DNA from: Paraescarpia echinospica
Taxonomy: Eukaryota; Annelida; Polychaeta; Sabellida; Siboglinidae
Direction of reading: 5' to 3'
Length of the DNA: 64,000 bases
NCBI GenBank assembly: GCA_020002185.1
Contig: CM034537.1
Span: 7,338,650-7,402,649, forward strand
The stretch's first letter is position 1. Every line of letters begins with the position of its first letter. The notes below the pieces were generated by a model. The model did not search any database and was not told the DNA's origin. It saw only the letters and a list, made by a program, of their open reading frames with translations. Below are positions 34,246-46,470 of the stretch, piece after piece. Both the position numbers and the translations under genes were made by a program.

Positions 34246-34985
34246 CACTTACTGTCCCCGTTGCTACTCACCTCTGCACGACCTGCGCAAGAGTATTTTG
34301 TTACGTGGGAGAAAGCCGGGTCAGCAGCGGAATCCGCACTATCTGGAATGTTTGTAACTCGGTAGCATGATGAGCCACGACAGCCAGAGCCTGCCTCTAG
34401 CTACAGTTCTCGTCAACATTCCTAATCGAGCTAGCATCTCGACTGCCAATCTTGTAACTTTCAGGGATTAATCTGAAGAAATAATTGTTTTCGAAATTAC
34501 CCGATGGTTATGGGTTTTAGGATTCATCTCGGACGTTAGACGGGCGTTGATTGTTCACAACGTTGCGCAAGTTTTGTCATTGTTCCAAGCTATGTAAACT
34601 GTTCACCGATCCGTTGGAAACGTTTTACGTAACTTGCGTTTGAAAATATGCTCAAATTTGGATCATAAGAAACATGACATGTGAATATTTCGGGCAACCG
34701 TATTCTGCATCTCTATGAAGCGCCACACGGAGGATGCTACTATTTGCTAGTATTGATAACAACGTTTATAATCTCTTATTGCTTTGACACGTTAATCAAA
34801 CCCGTTATACAGCATGTTTTACTGTTTCATTGGTGCCTCGGCAATACCGTCCGCAGCTGTCTCGGTCTTGTGATTAAAACAGACGAATTATAGGCCTATG
34901 CTCTTTAGAGTGACGCGTTTCATAAGGAACAAATGACGGTCTTCAAAAATAGTCTCAAAGATAATTGTTAGAAAATGTCACGTAC
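34246..34985. other. Spacer, no gene seen
   Basis: No domain or repeat recognised. Confidence 0.45.
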
Positions 34986-34989
34986 GAAG

Positions 34990-35200
34990 CATTAGTAATA
35001 TCAAAGATAGACTACTAAAGCACCTTCAACGTGCACTTCAGCGTCCTTGCAGTTCGTGCGATACTGACAATCTTGATGTAGTACGAAAGCTTATTTCGTA
35101 ATTTATTATAGTATGCAAATGCTATAACGATCATAATTCCTAAACAGTCTATAAACGGACTTACAGTCGTGACGTTTTCTGTCTTTTACAGACACGCTAG
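34990..35200. repeat. Single-arm copy of the foldback repeat
   Basis: Related to the left arm of the element at 35,550-36,412, sharing 'taatatcaaagatagac', 'caatcttgatgtag', 'gaaagctta' and 'tataaacggac' in order. Diverged; no opposing arm seen. Confidence 0.6.
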
Positions 35201-35549
35201 CATACTGTGATCATAACAAAAAAGTCCTAATTAACTGGTCACACACTACGTGCGTGAAAAGAGGATCAATCCACGGTTAACCATTTACACGGATCTGTTA
35301 TCAGCCGACATATAGGGGCCTGTATATATATATATGTATATATAATTGTCATCAAACACTTCTTAGTTGACGTTAATTGTGATTGAGACAGTCGCGGTAA
35401 GCTGTAACACGTCAATAATAAAATTGTAAAATCGACTGCCTCGCGTGATGTCGCACGGAGAGGCATTTTTGACGAAGACAAAGCAACTACAGTAGGTATA
35501 AAATGGAAATTAATCATCAGCTACGCACGTGTGTGTCCTTAGTTGCTAC

Positions 35550-36412
35550 TAATATTACCAAAAATAGATAAGCGAACGAAAAATGAACAACTGAAAACAC
35601 GTCCCAAAAATGCTTTATTGAACGATTGCTTGTACCATTACGGTTCGTCCGATCCAAATAATCTTGATATGGTTTGAAAGCTTACGATTTCTGCTTTTCG
35701 AATATATATATATATATATATAAATGGTTTCCTAATAGTCATTCCTAAAATAAACTATAAACGGACATACAACGGTGCCGATTCCGGTGTCTTTGACACT
35801 GCTCACCAATTTACCGATTGAGGCACCGCTATCTGATTTCATGGTACAAGCTCCACCCATTTTTAAACGGCTGCTAAAATGACATACGCGAAGTAGGCGT
35901 GACGTCACAATCACGTATATCAACCAACCAACGCAACGAATTTTGACCCGTTGGTTGGCATACGTTATTGTGACGTCACGCCGACGTAGATATGGATCGG
36001 CATTACTGTAATCAAAGCACATCAGTTTCATTGCGGCTTAAAAATGGGTTGAGCTTATAAAATGAAATCAAGAAATGGTGAAGTGCGCATGTCTGAACCT
36101 ATGCAAATGAGGAAAACAGCGCCGCAATAGGAAGATTATTGTACTGAGTACACGCCGCTAACATCGTTCGGAATCGTACAGAACACCGAAAACGGCACGA
36201 TTGTAGGTCCGTTTATAGGTGTTCTATGAACGGTTAACGGGAAATATAAATGACGCTAGAATAACAAAAAGTGCATCCTTTCAAATTATACCAAAATCGT
36301 CGGGACAGGATGAGCCGTTAGGGTGCTAGTGACAGTAGAATTTCATATTTTGGACGTGTTCCGAGTTTTTCATTTTTTGCTCGCTTATCTATTTTTGATA
36401 TTACTTATTGGG
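35550..36412. repeat. Large foldback (long inverted repeat) element
   Basis: The left arm (about 35,550-35,930) and the reverse complement of the right arm (about 35,951-36,412) share, in order: 'caaaaatagataagcga', 'aacacgtcc', 'tataaacggac', 'gatttcat', 'cccatttttaa' and 'gtgacgtcacgcc'. The innermost ~34 bases of each arm, around a 20-base loop, match best. No protein is encoded, consistent with a non-autonomous foldback element. The palindromic CRE-like octamer 'tgacgtca' lies in both arms. A TA microsatellite at 35,702-35,722 interrupts the left arm. Confidence 0.8.
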
Positions 36413-36425
36413 TTTGTAAACTGAT

Positions 36426-36824
36426 TTAATGTGGTCGACTGTGAAGGAACTGGCGCATGATGAAACTCTCAACAGGTTCGCCAACCCCTTGCACGCGTTT
36501 GTAGTATTTATATCGGCTGTTTATGACGTTACTCTTCGGTGTTACGTACGCGCGGAATTTGGCATACACTGTGTCCAAATTTTGTCTTTGTCCGTCGTTC
36601 GGGTCAGTTTCTGATGTGACGTTGTCGAATTGGAATGTGGATTGGATGTCGCGGCCCTTCTCTCCCACCCACAACAACAGATAACTCACTTGTTGCACCT
36701 CTGTTTTGTAGTGTAACGGCCCAGCGAACATTAGCCGTGCGTGTTTTTCGAATTTTATCCATGTTTCTGACAGCGCCGGCGAGTCCCAGTCCAGCGTCGG
36801 ATACAACGCGCTATTTTGGTTCAT
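36426..36824 (-). pseudogene. LTR-retrotransposon Gag-like fragment
   Basis: A 132-codon frame reading 'YPTLDWDSPALSETWIKF' then 'YLLLWVGEKGRDI' and 'YVTPKSNVINSRYKYYKR'. This resembles the capsid region of Gag-like proteins from Gypsy-type elements of aquatic invertebrates. It stops soon after 'ESFIMRQF'; the remaining Gag and all of Pol are absent. It begins at an ATG (36,822-36,824). It is a relic directly beside the foldback element. Confidence 0.65.
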
Positions 36825-37148
36825 GATGTTCTTCTACGGCGACACGACACGTTGCTGCGTGTCTCTGGACGTGTGTTCCATATTTTCTGACACCATGAAA
36901 TTTTATAGATAATGATATAAGATGTAATACTTTTATTGTGTATAACCGTACACTCAGAACATGCCCGTGCACGCCGCATCTGCCAACCAACATGTGCCAC
37001 CCGTAAGTGCGCGAGGCCCGTAAGGGTAATGGTGGTACGAGATGCATGTGATCTACACTTACACTTACAGGTTAATGGGCTGATTTAAGCCATTGGCCTT
37101 TGTTGGTGCCCATATCCTAGGCTATTCCAGTGCTTGTCGAGTCTTGCC

Positions 37149-39217
37149 TTAAACTGTGTGACGGTCTTGGCATCTACCACATGTTATGGGTACAATACAC
37201 TGATCCACGGCTCTAAATGAGAAGTAATTCTGTCTGACCAGCAGTCTTGTTCTTTGCTTGAAAAGCTTTCTCGTGTGTCCTCGTGTTGCTGTACTGTCCC
37301 TCTCCTGGAAGAAGTGACGAGCTTCAACTTTGTTGATTCCGTTAAGTATTTTGTACGTTTCATTAAGGTCGCCTCTCTGACGTCGGTAATACAACGAGTG
37401 TAGTTTCAGTTGTTGTAATCGTTGTTCGTATGCGAGCTTTGCTATGCTGGTAACCAGCTTGGTTGCTCTTCGCTGTACCTTTTCGAGGATGTCAATGTCC
37501 TTTGCCAGATATGAGCACCATGCTTGTACACAAAATTCGAGGTGTGGACGGACATATGCCCGGTAGAGTGTCACAAATGATTTCTTGGTCATGTGCTTAA
37601 AACTTCTCTTTACCATGCCAAGACCTTGCATGGCTTTCTTTGCTGCTTTCTGGGATTGCACAGTCGGTTTTAGGTTGGTTGTCACCCACACCCCAACGTC
37701 CTTTTCTTCGTTTGTTGTCTCGAGGTTCACTATGGTTCCAGTCTTGTGTGTCATAGTATACGTTTTGTGTAGCGATTTCCCCACTTTCATTAACTTGCAT
37801 TTCTCGGGGTTGAATTGTAGCAACCATTCTTTACTCCAATCTTCGAGGGTGTCAATGTCAGTTTGCAGTTGGTCTTGGTCTTCCTGATTACGGATTGTTG
37901 CGTATAGCTTCGTGTCATCGGCAAACATCTGAATGCTACAGTGGACCAGGTCTGGGATGTCATTCACGTAGAGGATAAAAAGAAGCGGTCCTACGACAGA
38001 TCCCTGGGGAACTCCACTAATGACGTGGGCCCACTCTGATTTAGATCCGTTGATTACCACTTGCTGAGTTCTATTAGTCAGGAAAGTTTTCAGCCATCGA
38101 ACCACTTTGCCTCGGATGACGTAAACTTCTAGCTTCTTTACCAGTCTGCAGTGAGGAACAGTGTCGAACGCTTTCTTGTAGTCCAGGTATATGACGTCCA
38201 GACCGTATCCTTCGTCCAGTGTTCGTGTCCATTCCTCAAAGGTTTCTAGTAAGTTGGTCAAACAGGATTTGCCTTCCAGAAATCCATGCTGGTTATCGTT
38301 GATGATGCTGTGTTCGTTGAGAAACGTGATCATGCTCTCTCTGACGATTGCTTCCAGAATCTTGCAAGGTATGGATGTTAGGCTGATTGGACGGTAGTTT
38401 CCTGCCTTCTCTTTAGACCCCTTCTTAAAAATTGGTGTGACTAGGGCTTGTTTCCAGTCTGTAGGAATTAGACCAGTGTCTAATGATTGGCGAAATATCC
38501 AGTACATCGGCTTAGCAAGGGTTTTGCTGCACTCTTTCAGTACCCACGGGTGCAACCCGTCTGGGCCTGGCGCCTTGTTGGGATGGATACTTTGTAGTTT
38601 CTTGCGTACAGTCTCTTCTGTAAATATGATGTCGGCTACACACTCGTTTGTTCTTTGATGAAATTCTGGGATGGTAGACTTATCCTCATTTACAAACACT
38701 GACTTGAAAAAGTCACCCAGTACATTTGCTTTTTCCTGGTCATTTTCTGTTATTCTGCCGTCTTCTTTCTCCAGCTGGCTTACTGTTACCTTTACCTTTT
38801 GTTTTGATCTCAGATAACCGTAGAATTTCTTTGGTTCCTTCTTGAAATTGTTGATTAGTTTCTCCTCGTAGTCTTTCTGTGCCTGTCTAATTTTGGCATT
38901 TGTCTCATTTCTCTGTTTGACATATGCAGTATAGTCTCTGTCCAGCCCCGAACTTGTGTAGCGTTTGTATAAGTCATACTTTCTCTTCACTGTTCTCAGC
39001 ATTTGTTTACTCCACCATGGAGGTTTGTTAGCCATCTTGCGTTTTGGTGTCCCGAGATCTCCTTCTTGAGTTTAGTCCAATTAGTGTTTACACTGTTTCC
39101 CTGAAACTTGTTCTCCCAGTCAGTCTTGCTCAGGGATTCATTGGTTGCTTCATAGTTGCCTTTGGGGTAGTTTCTCGATCCGCTTAGTCTGTTGTTGGCT
39201 GGTGCTTCTGCATAATA
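37149..39217 (-). pseudogene. CR1-like ORF2, reverse transcriptase part
   Basis: A 628-codon open frame (39,035-37,149), with homology continuing upstream to the nested insertion at 39,217. RT motifs: 'NKAPGPDGLHPWVL', 'NYRPISLTSIPCKILE', 'IYLDYKKAFDTVPH', 'SGVPQGSVVGPLLFILYVND', and 'QMFADDTKLY' with the catalytic Asp pair (FADD rather than YADD). The C-terminal 'LYRAYVRPHLEFCVQAW' region is complete. The frame shifts near 37,185, and the usual C-terminal tail ('TQFKARLDKHWNSLGY') lies in another frame. The domain itself is undamaged; the gene is broken by the nested LINE upstream. Confidence 0.9.
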
Positions 39218-40213
39218 ATAATAATAACAATAAAGGTTCTTTTACCGCGCGATCTCTAACTAATAGTTAATCAATGCGCTCACAATATAGAAACATTATA
39301 AATACAATTAAAATAATATATAAATTAGTTATAAATTAATTAATTTACAAAATAAAAAATAGATTAATAAATTAACAAGAGTCACTAAAACGTCCTGTAA
39401 ATAAATCTTGCTATTGTCCACCATAAGTTTGTTTAAATAAATATGTTTTCAGGTGACGTTTAAATAAAAATATAGACGGAGCATCTCGTAGAGTCAGTGG
39501 CAGTTCGTTCCATTTGGCCGGACCAGTTATGCCAAACGCTCGCTTGCCGATGGATTTTTATGCTCGTGGAACTGCAAGCTGAAGATGGTCATGAAGCTGC
39601 CGAAGACGAGGGTTGCGAGTTCGTGGATGTAGTAGATGTGCAAGGTACTTCGGCGCCAAACCATGGAGCACCTTGTAAATATACACAAGTACTTTAAACA
39701 CAATGCGTTGTCTGACTGGCAACCAGTGCAGAAGCGCCAGTACTGGCGTTATGTGTGAAGATATAGGTGTGAGGACAACTAGGCGGGCTGCCCTATTGTG
39801 TATCTTCTGGAGACGTGCTAAGTGAAATTCGGTTAGGTCCAGCAGCAGAGCGTTGCAGTAATCTAAGCTTGAAACAACCAGCGCAATGACCAATGAATGG
39901 CAGACAGGCTTCGTGATATAGGCCCTGATGGAGCTAATACGTCTCAGATGGTAGTTACACTTCTTGCAAACAGCATCATGTGAGTGTCAAAGTGAGCTCC
40001 CAAATTCCTGACAGAGACAACAGGTTTTATGTTGACTAGATTATAGGGACTGAGGGCCACCATAAATTCAGTCTTATTGTCGTTTAGCTTGAGTTTATGC
40101 TTAACCATCCAACATTTGACCTCACTGATGCAGTCACTAAGTCTCTGAACAGCGCATTCCAAGTCACCAGATATGTGAGAACAGTAGGATGTGTATAGCA
40201 TATGTAGGTCCAC
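39211..40213 (-). mobile_element. Nested 5'-truncated LINE (L2/CR1-like)
   Basis: It sits inside ORF2 of the CR1-like element on the same strand. It starts at the RT catalytic box (about 40,213, 'LYTSYCSHISGDLECAVQRL') and runs through 'WMVKHKLKLNDNKTEFMV' and 'VVSSLDYCNALLLDL' to a 3' tail of ATT repeats (39,212-39,232). Only the C-terminal third of the RT gene is present, as expected for an incomplete reverse-transcription insertion. It is not the family at 43.7 kb, which has a different 3' end. Confidence 0.85.
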
Positions 40214-40947
40214 AGTAAGGACTCATGGTCGCTACACCCCAGTGGTGGTAGATGAGTGACATTGTCAACCATATATTGTTCATTCGAAAACACCAGATCA
40301 AGTGTAGAAGGTTGTTGGCCCGGTCTCTGTCTGGTCGGTTTGTTAATGTGTTGAGTCAGGTAGGCGTCATGCGTTGCATCAAAAAACTTGGCTGCTGTGG
40401 AGTATTCACTCCCACTCACCATGTGGTCTTCCCATTTTATCTCTGGAAAGTTGAAGTCTCCCATCAACAGAATGTGTGAGTATCCATGCATTTCTTGCAA
40501 ATGTTTTATTGCGTCTATTATTCTGGTGTTGTTTTCGCCAGTTGACTTCTGTGTCCTGTACACAATTCCTGCTAACAGCTGGTCTTTGTCGTTTAGCTTA
40601 ACTGACACCCACATTGGGTCTTCTATTTCCAGGTCGTTCATTTCTTGGCAGGGCATAGCTGGTAGGTCTTTGTGCATATACATTAGTACTCCGCCACCAA
40701 TAGATTCCCTTCTGTCACTTCTGAACATATTGTAGGCGCCCAGGTTTTTCTCACAGTCACCTATATCTGGATTGCACCGTGTTTCCGTGATTCCTATGAT
40801 TTTCGGTTCACAACTCTGAATTTGTGCTTGGAACTCGTGGAACTTGTTTTTTATACTTTGTGCATTTGCTTGATAACACTTAAACATGAAACATTGTGCT
40901 TGTGCTTGATTATTTACACTGTTCGTTGTCAGGTTTGGGTGGCTCAC
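40213..40947 (-). pseudogene. CR1-like ORF2, AP endonuclease part
   Basis: APE-type endonuclease that would nick target DNA to prime reverse transcription. Motifs: 'KCYQANAQSIKNKFHEF', 'IIGITETRCN' with the catalytic Glu, 'AGIVYRTQKS', 'HILLMGDFNFPEI', and 'GCSDHESLLW' at its end, carrying the SDH catalytic His. The domain is complete and uninterrupted. The nested LINE begins immediately after 'SDHESLLW', cutting it from its RT. The start is taken at the ATG at 40,947, but the true one may lie slightly upstream. Confidence 0.88.
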
Positions 40948-41005
40948 TGGCTTGGTGGGGTTTCTTGAGTGCGTACCCTCCTCTGCACTATTTTCCCGTT
41001 TTTTA

Positions 41006-41884
41006 TTATATCCCTGTTTCCCCAGATTCAGTGTTTTTTTCAGTTAGTTCTGCCCGGAGAGCCTTGTCTTTCTCGCTCTCCTTTGGGGTCATGTCAGGTG
41101 TGATAAACACTTTCCTGATGTTGTTTGGGTTGTTTACACTCCGGAGTTTAGTACAGTTTTTCATGATGGCTGTTTTTTCCTGGTCGTTTCCTACCTGCAC
41201 CATCAGCAGCCTTGGTCGTGTTCCTTTCTTGCCCAGCCTTACTGCACGGTTGATATCCACCGTCACCCCCAGGTACTGTTCGAAGATAGACTTCACGTGA
41301 TCCATGTCGTGTTGTTTCCGTTCTTGTCCTTCGTCCGATGTTGGTTCTGGTATGTTGTGGACTATCACATTGAGACACCTTTTTGCTTTGTCGTTTTCTT
41401 CTCCCATGTAGTTTTCTACTGCTGCCTCAATACTGCTTTGGGTCAACTGACTCAGTGGTTTGATTTTGTCCTCAACATTGGATGCAAGTTCAGAAAGCTT
41501 TTCATCTACTCTCGTCTCTAGTGCACAGCAGGTGACGTCCATCTTGGCTTCCACATTTTCTTCTACCACTTCCAGCTTGTGTTCTACTACTTTCAGCCTC
41601 GTCTCGAATTTGTTCTGCTTTTCCCGCACATCATTAAATAATCTCAAAGCCATGTTCACTTTAGGTTGGCATTTGGTACAGAAAAACATTATTTTGGATG
41701 ACGATCCGGATAACATTTTGTATTCAGTTGCGTTTAGCCCTGCACATACACTGTGCTCCCACCGGCTGCACCACTGACACTCGGCTCCGTTGTCCACTTG
41801 TGTAACAACTTTCCCGCAAGTTAAACAATTGTCATCTGTGTCTGTGACATGTTCATTAGTATTGATCGTGCTATTGGTACCCAC
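41006..41884 (-). CDS. CR1-like ORF1 protein, PHD finger and coiled coil
   Basis: A 292-codon frame. Residues ~19-70 have a PHD-type Cys4-His-Cys3 pattern ('CLTCGK', 'CQWCSRWEHSVC', 'FFCTKC'). A long charged heptad region (about 80-150) follows, then a domain reading 'NVIVHNIPEP', 'AVRLGKK', 'RPRLLMVQV', reminiscent of RNA-binding ORF1 proteins. CR1-group ORF1 proteins are thought to bind element RNA and act as chaperones. An N-terminal extension may lie in another frame (41,905-42,090). The frame appears intact; whether it is expressed is unknown. Confidence 0.8.
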   Translation of the reverse strand: MGTNSTINTNEHVTDTDDNCLTCGKVVTQVDNGAECQWCSRWEHSVCAGLNATEYKMLSGSSSKIMFFCTKCQPKVNMALRLFNDVREKQNKFETRLKVVEHKLEVVEENVEAKMDVTCCALETRVDEKLSELASNVEDKIKPLSQLTQSSIEAAVENYMGEENDKAKRCLNVIVHNIPEPTSDEGQERKQHDMDHVKSIFEQYLGVTVDINRAVRLGKKGTRPRLLMVQVGNDQEKTAIMKNCTKLRSVNNPNNIRKVFITPDMTPKESEKDKALRAELTEKNTESGETGI

Positions 41885-42130
41885 GACTATATCATCATCT
41901 TGCCTTACCGGAGATTCTGCGTCTTTGTTATTTCTTCCGGCTTTGCTTTCGGATCTCCCGCGGTTTCGGCCATGTTTGTTGTGATCCGGTGCCGTCGATC
42001 GGGACGAATTTTCGTGTTGCTTTCTCTTTGCACTAGCACTTTTTTCTGTGTTTTTCCATGTAGCCTAATACGGGACAGGGCAACTAACAAAAAACCTGGC
42101 TAAAACAACTACCATACAACCTGCGATCCG

Positions 42131-43720
42131 CTTCTTCAATCTTTTTTCTCAGCTTCGAAAAACAGCGTGCCTCGTTACCAGCCTCGTTCTCATTGGTAAG
42201 CCGAATCCAAGAAGGCGTAGCTGCAATTTATTTGCTACTCCTCATTTGTATTTATCAGTTGTACTTGATAGATATAGTATACGTTGTTAACCGAATACCA
42301 ATTTACTCAGAATATTTCAATACCAGCAATGAAGTTATCTGTGAATGGAAAGGGATATCATTACAATCGTGACATAGACATTAGTCACATAGTCGGTCTG
42401 GACACTGACATTTTCAATGTCTTCTTCTTCTGACTTCTTGTCCACTTCCTTTTTCCCACATTTAGGAAAGTAATGAAATGACATTCCTGGCTCTTTGTTA
42501 CAAATGCTACAATTAATTGCCGCACAGTATTGCGAATGGCATTGTATTTTCTGTTTCTTTACCTTGCAACATTTGTCCTGTTCGCGCTAAGCCATTGCTG
42601 TTAGTATGAAGCACCCAATTCGAAACTAGATGGCGCTGCGCATTTCGGTGAGACGAAAGAGCCTATACTATTATATATTATATAGGCTTGCCCAGCGTGA
42701 CGCATTTATAGTTTTTAATGATACCAAGGTTTATTTGGTGTTGTTTTCGTCTGGCAGCTTTTACCTGTTTACCGACAATATCGTAGTAGTTGTGAATTGT
42801 TCCGGTACTACAGTAACACACCTACGCCGACATTATTATATTTTATTATATCCCTTCCTCTTGTCGTTGACAAATTCATGCTGATTCTCTGACGAAGCTT
42901 GACAGTGGGTTGTATTTGTGTTCCATCAATAAAAAAAGTTGTTGGGCGCAGTTACTGGATCTAAGCAATCTGAATATGAGCTGGATTATGCTGCGAAAAC
43001 CTCGAATCTAACAACTTTGTTTAGATTTACAAATTACATATGGCACAAATTCATGTTAACAAATAATAATGTCATTAAAAATAACTTGGTAAAACTTTGC
43101 CTGTATGCTTGACGCTGATTTGGTAGTCTAATATGTATGTTAGACTGGCAAATCCCAATCAGTCGTCCTGAAAAATGCCGCTGTCATAATATCGCATTGT
43201 TACGAGCACTTGTAAGTTGTAGCAGGGGCGTCAACGATCCAAATCTCGATTTCTTCGTGTGGCATCTGTAATATATTTATGCCTACGACGTCTTGTCGTC
43301 TACAGCGAAACTTTGTAACTAGTTCTTCGTCTTCAAACGCGTCACAATGATGGCTTCATTCCCGATTTCTTCATAAAATTCACCTTTGTCGGTAGCGTTG
43401 CAGAACGAGGGCCGCCATTTTTATCCGGCGGATAGGCAACAATACGCAGAAAAATGTGTGTAAAACTTTATCCGCGTTTACGTCACAGCAGTATCTGTAA
43501 TGTGATATTCCTCCACCTAACATGCCTAGGACTCACAAGATAGAGACTAGAGTCGGCCCTGGTCAAAAATAGCTAATTAACTAAATCATTATTAGTTCAT
43601 ACATACATATATTGTGACGCCTTTCCCTGCAGCTGCACTTAGTCTTTGTCTTTGCAACCTCTTTCTAATTCGTTATTTTCGGTGTCATGTATTAATTATA
43701 TATCTCAGTAAGCCTTTTAA
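42131..43720. other. AT-rich spacer, no gene seen
   Basis: No frame with a recognisable domain. An 84-codon hydrophobic frame near 42,630-42,884 looks like chance AT-rich coding. Confidence 0.45.
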
Positions 43721-43804
43721 GTCGACATTGATTTAAGTATTTATACAAAATGTGTTTTCTCTTCATGGTCACGATACAAATGCTAATAGCATCAAAATAT
43801 ATTC

Positions 43805-44411
43805 ATATTTTAGCAATGACTGAGACATGGTTGACAACAAAATGAGACTGTCTCCTGTCTTGCTGACATCACTCCTCCTGGCTTTTCTACACCATCATCC
43901 ACGCCAGTCAGGTAGAGGTGGTGGTGTCGCATTTCGAGTTTCTGATCTGTTCAAGGTAGAAATCCTTCATTCACCTGTATACCACAGCTTCGAGGTATTA
44001 TGTATTCTTATAAAAGGTTAATCTATGTCTGCTAATTTTATTTGCATATATCGTCCTCCTGGAAACACAAGTAAATGTTTTGATGAATTTCAAGATTTTC
44101 TTGAAACAACATTACAATTATATAGAGAATTATATATTATAGGTGATTTTAATATTCATGTTGATTTACCTATCCTTAATACTAGGTTATTCATGGATGC
44201 ACTTCAAACATTTGACTTACAACAGCATGCCACATTCCTTACTCATATTCATGGGCTTTGGCTCGACTTGGTTATCACTATGTCAAACTGCAATAACATC
44301 AAGGCGGTATATGTTATTGATGGATTATCAGATCATCATACTGTAATTATTGAGTCCCAGAATCGAGTCAAAACCAGCACAACAATGTGTTACTTTCCGA
44401 CCGATACATGA
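43805..44411 (+). pseudogene. LINE AP endonuclease domain, degenerate
   Basis: The first part ('MTETWLTTK', 'SGRGGGVAFR') is split over two frames. From 44,025 one frame reads 'FICIYRPPGNTSKCF', 'LYIIGDFNIHV' (GDFN box) and 'GLSDHHTVII' (SDH box). The catalytic elements are therefore visible but interrupted by frameshifts and a TAA at 44,020. Confidence 0.8.
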
Positions 44412-44692
44412 CGTTAATATAGACATTCTTCGTGAGGACCTTGCAAATTCAGATATCTTAATTCATCCAAAAACTACACTGTGTGAGATAGTAAACCAGT
44501 AGTACGTTACACTAAGTACCCTTCTTGATAAAGATGCCCCCAAACAAAACAAAAAATAAAAGTTCGTCCACCGTCACCATGGATGTCACTAGACATAGTA
44601 CAAGCAAAACGTCGCCGTCGATATCTTGAAAGAATTTGGCGATGTACCCGTTCATCCCTTAATCGGATCCGCTATACTAAGCAGTTACATAT

Positions 44693-46470
44693 GTGCAACC
44701 ACATGATGTCAAAAACAAAATCAGACAATTATACGAATTTGGTATAAACAATTCTGAAAAACCTTGCCAAATGTGGAAAACCATCAATAGTGTCCTTCAT
44801 CGGGAGAAACCAAAATTATTGCCTGATACCTCTTCATTGGATACATTATGCAGCATGTTTTCAAAATATTTCACGGATAAGATTGCTTACATTCGATCAC
44901 GTTTTGTTATTAATGACGTCGATTACAAGTTTACTGAACAGCCGATTGTTGATAATACACTGCAGTGTTTTACCCCTGCAACTAGTGAAGTTCGCACTAT
45001 CATACAATAGTGTCTTAACAAATCGTGTGGTCTTGACCCTTTTCCAACATTTCTACTGAAGAGTTGCATTGATCAACTGGTTTATTCTTTTACAAATATT
45101 ATAAATATGTCAATGCAGGATGATGTTGTTCCACACGAATTCAAGTAAGCTATTGTCAATCCTCTTATTAAAAAACAGTCTGTGCAAAAATTACCTTAAA
45201 ATTACAATCCTATCTCAAATCTTAATTTTCTGTCGAAAGTATTGGAGAAGGTTGTTGCAAATCAACTCCATGAACACATTTATTCACAGCATTTATAAAA
45301 TGATTTACAATCTGCATATAAGCGATTTCATTCAACTGAGACGGCTCTTCTTAAAATACACAATGACATTGTATGCAATATGGATAATAGCAAATTGACT
45401 GCGCTCACCTTACTAGATCTATCAGCTGCTTTTGATACAGTAGACCACGACATTCTTTTACATCGCCTTAATAGACATTTTGGTATATCTGGCATGGCTC
45501 TTCAGTGGTTTAGTTCATATTTTTCAGACCGATACCAAAGCATTAACATATCTGGCTCACTGTCTTGTCTAGAACATCTTCCATTTGGTGTCCAACAAGG
45601 TTCTGTCCTTGGCCTTGTTCTGTTTAGCTTATACACTACATCCCTTAGTCAAGTCATAACTATTCATAGTATATCATCATTTGTATGCTGACGACACACA
45701 GGTCTATATATCACTTTCACCAACTGACACACAGACATCTCTATCAACTTTAAATGACTCTCTCAATGACATCTTGGTGTGGATGGAAGCAAGTAAATTG
45801 AAACTAAATCCAGATAAAACTAATATAATTATATTGGCACAAAACAACAACGAAACAAGGTTGTTAACTACTTTCCAGTTAAATTGCTTGGTAATGATAC
45901 ATCACCATCAGATACTGTTCGTAATCTAGGTGTTATCTTTGACAGTGATTTCAGCTTTAAGCAGAACATTTCTCAAGTATGTAAATCCTGTTTCTACCAT
46001 ATACGTGATTTCCTGCCGAATTCGGCGTCATTGTCTTTATCTACTTCTAAAACAATATCAGTATCTCTAATTAGCAGTCGCCTTGACTACTGGAACTCTC
46101 TCCTAAACGATATTGCTAAAAATGACTTAGCTAAACTCCAACGTGAACAGAATTGTTTAACACGTGTAGTACTAAAAGCACCTCGTTTCTCACCATCTCT
46201 GCCCCTACTTGCAATTGCATTGGCTTCCAGGTACATATCGAATACAATTCAAATTAGCCATTGTCACATATCGTACCCTTTCTACGCAAAACCCATCCTA
46301 TTTGTTTAGTCTCCTTCGTTTTTTCCGATATCCCCAGGAATCTCAGATCATCTGTTTCACAACGACTTTTTGTTCCGAAAACCAAGCTTAATATCGGAAA
46401 ACTTTCTTTTTCTATAGCTGCACCCACAATCTGGAATCAACTCTCTATCGCTTTAAAATCATCTTAGACT
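44693..46470 (+). pseudogene. LINE reverse transcriptase, degenerate
   Basis: The linker region is at 44,693-45,010. RT core: 'LLDLSAAFDTVDHDILLHRL' near 45,407; 'FGVQQGSVLGLVLFSLY', where the usual GVPQGS is altered to GVQQGS; and 'YADDTQVYISL' at 45,684 in a shifted frame. C-terminal residues 'SSRLDYWNSLLNDIAK' are near 46,075. At least four frame changes. Confidence 0.85.

Larger units (their letters stand above)
37050..42130 (-). mobile_element. CR1-like LINE, two ORFs, with a nested LINE
   Basis: From right to left: ORF1 with a PHD finger, then ORF2 with an APE endonuclease, a nested LINE (39,211-40,213), then the reverse transcriptase. The 3' end near 37,050-37,075 carries short 'tgtaag' repeats, as CR1-group elements often end in microsatellite-like tails. 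Without the nested copy it would be about 4.1 kb. The single long RT frame suggests it was active fairly recently. The 5' boundary near 42,130 is approximate. Confidence 0.88.
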
